Below are positions 60,593-64,000 of a stretch of DNA of 64,000 nucleotides, piece after piece. Origin of the DNA: Pseudoneurospora amorphoporcata (lineage: Eukaryota; Ascomycota; Sordariomycetes; Sordariales; Sordariaceae); contig MU859106.1 of the NCBI GenBank assembly GCA_033297205.1, forward strand, positions 147,996 through 211,995, read 5' to 3'. The notes under the pieces are model-generated. The model did no database searches. It worked only from the letters and a program-made list of their open reading frames with translations, and had not been told where the DNA came from. The position numbers and the translations under genes were made by a program. Position 1 is the stretch's first letter. The number at the start of each line of letters is the position of its first letter.

Positions 60593-62752
60593 ATGATGCG
60601 CCAGAGCGTTTGGAGGCTGGCGGGTGTATTCCCAATAGCACATCTCAACCAGGGCTCACGATGCTCAATTTGGAAACCCTTTTTACAAACGCGCGGACGA
60701 AATAGCAAGGCGGAGGATAAGGGCAAGGCTCGGCAACCCCTGGATCACAATGGGCGACCACTGTCCGAAGAAGCAATAGTCGTTGCCCGCGAATACTGGA
60801 GACTACAGGAACTTCTTCACTCCTCCCCGTCGCCCCCAACGTCCGGCCTTCTTCATGAGATCCATTTTCTCCGGTCAGCGTACAACCACGTTGTGCTGAA
60901 CCAATACGGCGCGAGTGAAGCTCCCGCCGCGCGCACATACGAGCCCCCGTACATCGAGCCCAGAAGGGACAACGACGAGCTCCAGCCCACCGATCTACCA
61001 TACCTTGACCACCACTGGCCCACATACACCTCCTCTCCATCACCACGACCGGTCGAACCCATCCAGAAGTTCGACCGCAGTCCAGAGCGCCAGCCATCTT
61101 TTAGCTCTGAGGAAGACCATCCGTCGCTCACCCCAGAACAGGAAGCCATTGTTGAGCTCGCGGCGTCTGGTGATAATATCTTCTACACAGGCTCAGCGGG
61201 CTCTGGCAAATCTCGGGTTCTACATGCTATCAGGAAACGTCTTCGAGGGCTCAGACTAGTCGTCCATGTTGTCGCTCCCACTGGCAAGGCTGCCAGCAAT
61301 GTCAGTGGCATGACGACCTGGTCCTTCGCTGGCTGGTCCCCGGGCCTTACCCGACAAGGAATCAATGATCTTGTGAAGAAGTCGTCCTCAAGGATGGCAC
61401 ATGGGCGCATCCTAAACACAGACGTCCTCATCATAGACGAGATTAGCATGGTTGAGAATCTCCATTTTGAACGCCTCAATACTGTGTTCAAGAAAATCCG
61501 CAATAATCGTCGACCGTTTGGCGGTGCCCAGGTCATTGTCGTTGGCGATTTCTGCCAGCTACCACCAGTATTACCGTTCAAACTCTGTTTCAAGTGCGGC
61601 AAGCAGATGAAGAGGGTGGGAGGCCGAGACGAGGAAAAGACAACTTACACATGCAACCCCTGTCGCGAAACCTACACTGATGCGGACAAGTGGGTTTTCC
61701 GCAGCAAGGCTTGGAAGGAGTGTAACTTCACCAACATCCATCTCAAGACGATCCATCGACAGCACGACCCAAAATTTATTTCCATGCTGGAGAAATGTCG
61801 AGTTGGCGAGCGCCTCACACTCCAGGAGGTTGAGACACTTCTCTACCATCCATCAAACACCGACAAGGCCACCAAGCTGATGCCAACGCGACTGGAGGCC
61901 CGCCTGGTGAATGAAGAAGCTTTCAAAAACTTACCAACTCAACCCAGGGTTTATCAATGTCACGATGAGTTTCATTGGCAAAAGGAACGTCACCCAGAAC
62001 TGGCTTACTTGAATCAGAGGCGTCCGGATGGCACGCTCGAAGCTCTAAAGGATCAAGTCCTGGAGCCTATAGTCCATCTGAAGGTGGGTATGTCCGTGGT
62101 TCTCCTCTGGAACCTGAACGTCGATCGGGGGCTTTACAATGGCAGTCAAGGCGAGATTATCGATTTCGAACCTTTCAATCACAGGATCAAGGCATTCAAG
62201 CTACCTGTCAGCGAACCCCACGTAGCTCCCTCGCGAAAGGAGATGGTTCAAGTCAAGCCGTCGCATGCTGTTGGGATGGACAACGACGACGACATCCATG
62301 AATGGCCAGTCGTCCAGTTTGCGAATGGCCAAATTGAGTTGATACGTCCCATCGAACGAGAAATCGAGCTGGGGGAATCAGAGCCGTATTCTAGGCTGGT
62401 GCGAATCCAGATACCGCTCTCGCCGGCCTGGGCCATGACCATCCACAAATGTCAAGGCATGACAATGGACCGTGTCATCGTCGACCTGTCCAAGGCGTTC
62501 GTTACCGGCCAAGCATACGTTGCTCTTTCCAGAGCGAGATCACTCGAAGGCTTGACAGTGGATGGAAGTCCAAGACACCTCCTCGCCGGCATGGGAATGG
62601 ACGAAACCGTCCGGAAGTTTCTGAACGACACGTTTGGAGATGAATGGACCGGTGGCTCAGTCTCTGAAGCGCCTTCGGTGCCATTGTCGCAGCAGGAAGT
62701 TGACGAAACCGAGCCAGCCCCGGCTGAGGCTGAGGCAGGCAGCGCTTCATGA
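60593..62752 (+). CDS. PIF1-like DNA helicase with zinc ribbon, probably mitochondrial
   Basis: A superfamily-1B 5'-to-3' DNA helicase of 719 residues without introns. Motifs: Walker A GSAGSGKS at 200-207, APTGKAASNV just after, Walker B IIDEISM (D282, E283), motif III VVGDFCQLPPV, and near the end TIHKCQGMTMDRVIVDLS and GQAYVALSRARSLEGL, all as in PIF1. Between motif III and the LKTIHRQHD segment lies a four-cysteine ribbon (C332, C335, C354, C357), absent from classical Pif1. A segment NVDRGLYNGSQGEIIDF is also typical. The N-terminus MRQSVWRLAGVFPIAHLNQG is basic and free of acids, like a mitochondrial presequence. Residues 60-180 are Pro-rich and probably flexible. It would act in maintenance of mitochondrial DNA; a nuclear form could start at a later Met, as for yeast PIF1. 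Two adjacent ATGs make either start possible. Confidence 0.9.
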   Translation: MMRQSVWRLAGVFPIAHLNQGSRCSIWKPFLQTRGRNSKAEDKGKARQPLDHNGRPLSEEAIVVAREYWRLQELLHSSPSPPTSGLLHEIHFLRSAYNHVVLNQYGASEAPAARTYEPPYIEPRRDNDELQPTDLPYLDHHWPTYTSSPSPRPVEPIQKFDRSPERQPSFSSEEDHPSLTPEQEAIVELAASGDNIFYTGSAGSGKSRVLHAIRKRLRGLRLVVHVVAPTGKAASNVSGMTTWSFAGWSPGLTRQGINDLVKKSSSRMAHGRILNTDVLIIDEISMVENLHFERLNTVFKKIRNNRRPFGGAQVIVVGDFCQLPPVLPFKLCFKCGKQMKRVGGRDEEKTTYTCNPCRETYTDADKWVFRSKAWKECNFTNIHLKTIHRQHDPKFISMLEKCRVGERLTLQEVETLLYHPSNTDKATKLMPTRLEARLVNEEAFKNLPTQPRVYQCHDEFHWQKERHPELAYLNQRRPDGTLEALKDQVLEPIVHLKVGMSVVLLWNLNVDRGLYNGSQGEIIDFEPFNHRIKAFKLPVSEPHVAPSRKEMVQVKPSHAVGMDNDDDIHEWPVVQFANGQIELIRPIEREIELGESEPYSRLVRIQIPLSPAWAMTIHKCQGMTMDRVIVDLSKAFVTGQAYVALSRARSLEGLTVDGSPRHLLAGMGMDETVRKFLNDTFGDEWTGGSVSEAPSVPLSQQEVDETEPAPAEAEAGSAS

Positions 62753-63115
62753 GGCCCTTCCGTATTCTACTACCGACCACTGAGCCATGATCCATAGGCG
62801 TATACCGTCTGCACCACCAACGCTGCTCATGCCGACTTAGCCCGCCCTTGCCTCTCCGGCCGGGAGAGAAGTAATCCTCCTTCCTCAGCGTCACTCTTTT
62901 CGGTTCCCAGTTCCGACAACAGCAGCCCATCCAACCAAGTCCCACGTCATGGCGGCAGCAGTCCCTCCTCACCTCACTCAAAGATGCCTTCGAGTTCTCA
63001 CCAGAGGCATCAAAAACGGCATTATCGCCCAGATTGGTGCTCGTGTTCCTGACGTCGAAATTCTGTCATAAGGCAAAATTCAAACACGCCTGCACTAGAT
63101 ACCTACCCATAACAC

Positions 63116-63163
<48 letters not shown>

Positions 63164-63171
63164 ATTCATAG
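62753..63171 (+). other. Possible retroposed sequence with poly(A) end
   Basis: An 11-base near-repeat, ATGATCCATAG (62787-62797) and ATGATTCATAG (63161-63171), encloses about 360 bases that end in a run of 45 A. A short open frame of 40 codons (62949-63071, MAAAVPPHLTQRCLRVLTRG at its start) lies inside, after a pyrimidine-rich leader. This is the form expected of an mRNA copy or SINE inserted by a LINE machinery. The source gene is not recognised. The left part may also be the helicase 3' region. Confidence 0.4.
63117..63161 (+). repeat. Run of 45 A
   Basis: Uninterrupted homopolymer. The exact length should be treated with caution. Confidence 0.9.
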
Positions 63172-64000
63172 CTTTGCTCGCTAAAGAAAACCAGACTTTA
63201 ACGTGCATCGGAGGAGCATCACAGGTAAACTCCACGGTAAATGTACCTCTAGAAAAATATACCTACCCTCAAAGACTCTCAAGCATGAAAGGAGAAAGAT
63301 GCCGAGAGCATTGATCATCACCCTACAAGCACAAAAGCGGCTTCGACACATTAGCGGAGCGGGATGGGGGCAAAAAATGTTTATATAGATTGAGTCAAAT
63401 CTCGCGGACTGCCTGACCAAGGACGCATCTTGCACGTTTTATGTCCATCTATACATTGCCTATTTAGACATCTACCATACCTTACATTTTGGTTTCCGGC
63501 CCAACCAACACATAGCATCCATCTCAAGGCGTCAATGCAGTCCCCACTCACCTCATCTTCCAAGAAGGGTTTAAGAAGAAAAAGAGCGTCATTCAAACAG
63601 CCAAACCTACCTAAATTGTGACAACCCTTTCTTATTTCTACGAACCCATCACTCCCAATCTTTCATTGACCGTCCATCTCCCTATCAGGCACTTGTCATC
63701 TCCAGAGAAGACGTTGCCTACGGGTGCTTCACTCACGAAATCAGGTGTCTGCTTTATTCATGTCTCTCAGCTGGCTTGGACTGGTCACTGGGGCTGGTCT
63801 TGACCATCTTCCTGCTGTGATGGATAGGATGGTGCCTTCCGTTTACTTCCAGGACATAGCAATGATTGAATCAAAGAACACAGGAATTATGGCCACGGGT
63901 GCTGTACTTGTCACACGGACATTTGCCTACAGTTCTGGGTTAGGGTTTCCAAGGCTAACAGAACCTCAACGCTTGACGTCAGCCTTATAAGTGCCGCTGT
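63172..64000. other. Intergenic region to the window end
   Basis: No gene is supported in the last 830 bases. Confidence 0.5.

Noticed and set aside
1..64000. CRISPR arrays, bacterial operons, 5S rRNA genes
   Set aside because: No regularly spaced repeats of CRISPR type and no 5S-like sequence were seen; introns and gene layout are eukaryotic.

Overview
The window looks like chromosomal DNA of a filamentous ascomycete, most likely a sordariomycete of the Sordariales (Neurospora/Sordaria type). The evidence is short GT..AG introns of about 50-120 bases with CTAAC/CTGAC-like branch points, compact genes with highly similar fungal families, several plant-cell-wall and glucan enzymes, long gene-poor intergenic stretches full of TACC/GGTA runs, and small non-autonomous transposons. 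Species and all gene names are inferred from sequence reading only.

Layout. 1-1376: 3' part of a secreted M14 zinc carboxypeptidase. 2394-3748 (-): Gly/Ser-rich protein of unknown function with an ATG-free leader. 3.7-8.6 kb: gene-poor. 8648-10754 (-): pepsin-type aspartic protease with two long acidic/polar insertions. 11726-11797 (-): tRNA-Pro(UGG). 12485-13129 (-): probable Mediator subunit Med22. 13729-15740 (-) and 17762-21229 (+): an NRAMP metal importer and a P1B heavy-metal ATPase, divergent from a shared 2-kb region. 21989-23721 (-): PUS1-type tRNA pseudouridine synthase. 24.6-26.9 kb: two decayed genes head to head, a terpene-synthase relic and a Sec14/CRAL-TRIO relic. 30121-33737 (+): Myb/SANT protein. 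34824-36173 (-): Ap4A phosphorylase. 36451-37654 (-): FIT/Scs3 lipid-droplet protein. 38583-40937 (-): GH55 exo-beta-1,3-glucanase. 41-48 kb: gene-poor, tandem repeats and a Tc1/mariner-type MITE. 48225-50220 (-): F-box protein. 50918-51359: a second MITE of Mutator type. 54042-56373 (+): F-box/WD40 protein. 58701-59624 (+): AA9 lytic polysaccharide monooxygenase broken by one in-frame TGA. 60593-62752 (+): PIF1-like helicase with a zinc ribbon and a likely mitochondrial presequence. 62.8-63.2 kb: a possible retroposed sequence ending in 45 A residues.

Functional themes. Secreted hydrolases (carboxypeptidase, aspartic protease, GH55, AA9) fit a saprotroph. Metal homeostasis is represented by the NRAMP/P1B-ATPase pair. 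The 24.6-26.9 kb relics suggest loss of a terpenoid locus; their CAG/CAA-to-TAG-like nonsense codons, like the CGA-to-TGA-like codon in the AA9 gene, are C-to-T changes of the kind produced by repeat-induced point mutation or by ordinary deamination. No clearly unprecedented multi-gene system was found. The most unusual items are the broken AA9 gene, the two relic genes, the two MITEs with recognisable target duplications, the possible retroposed segment, and an in-frame retainable intron in the Myb gene that would encode a hydrophobic segment.
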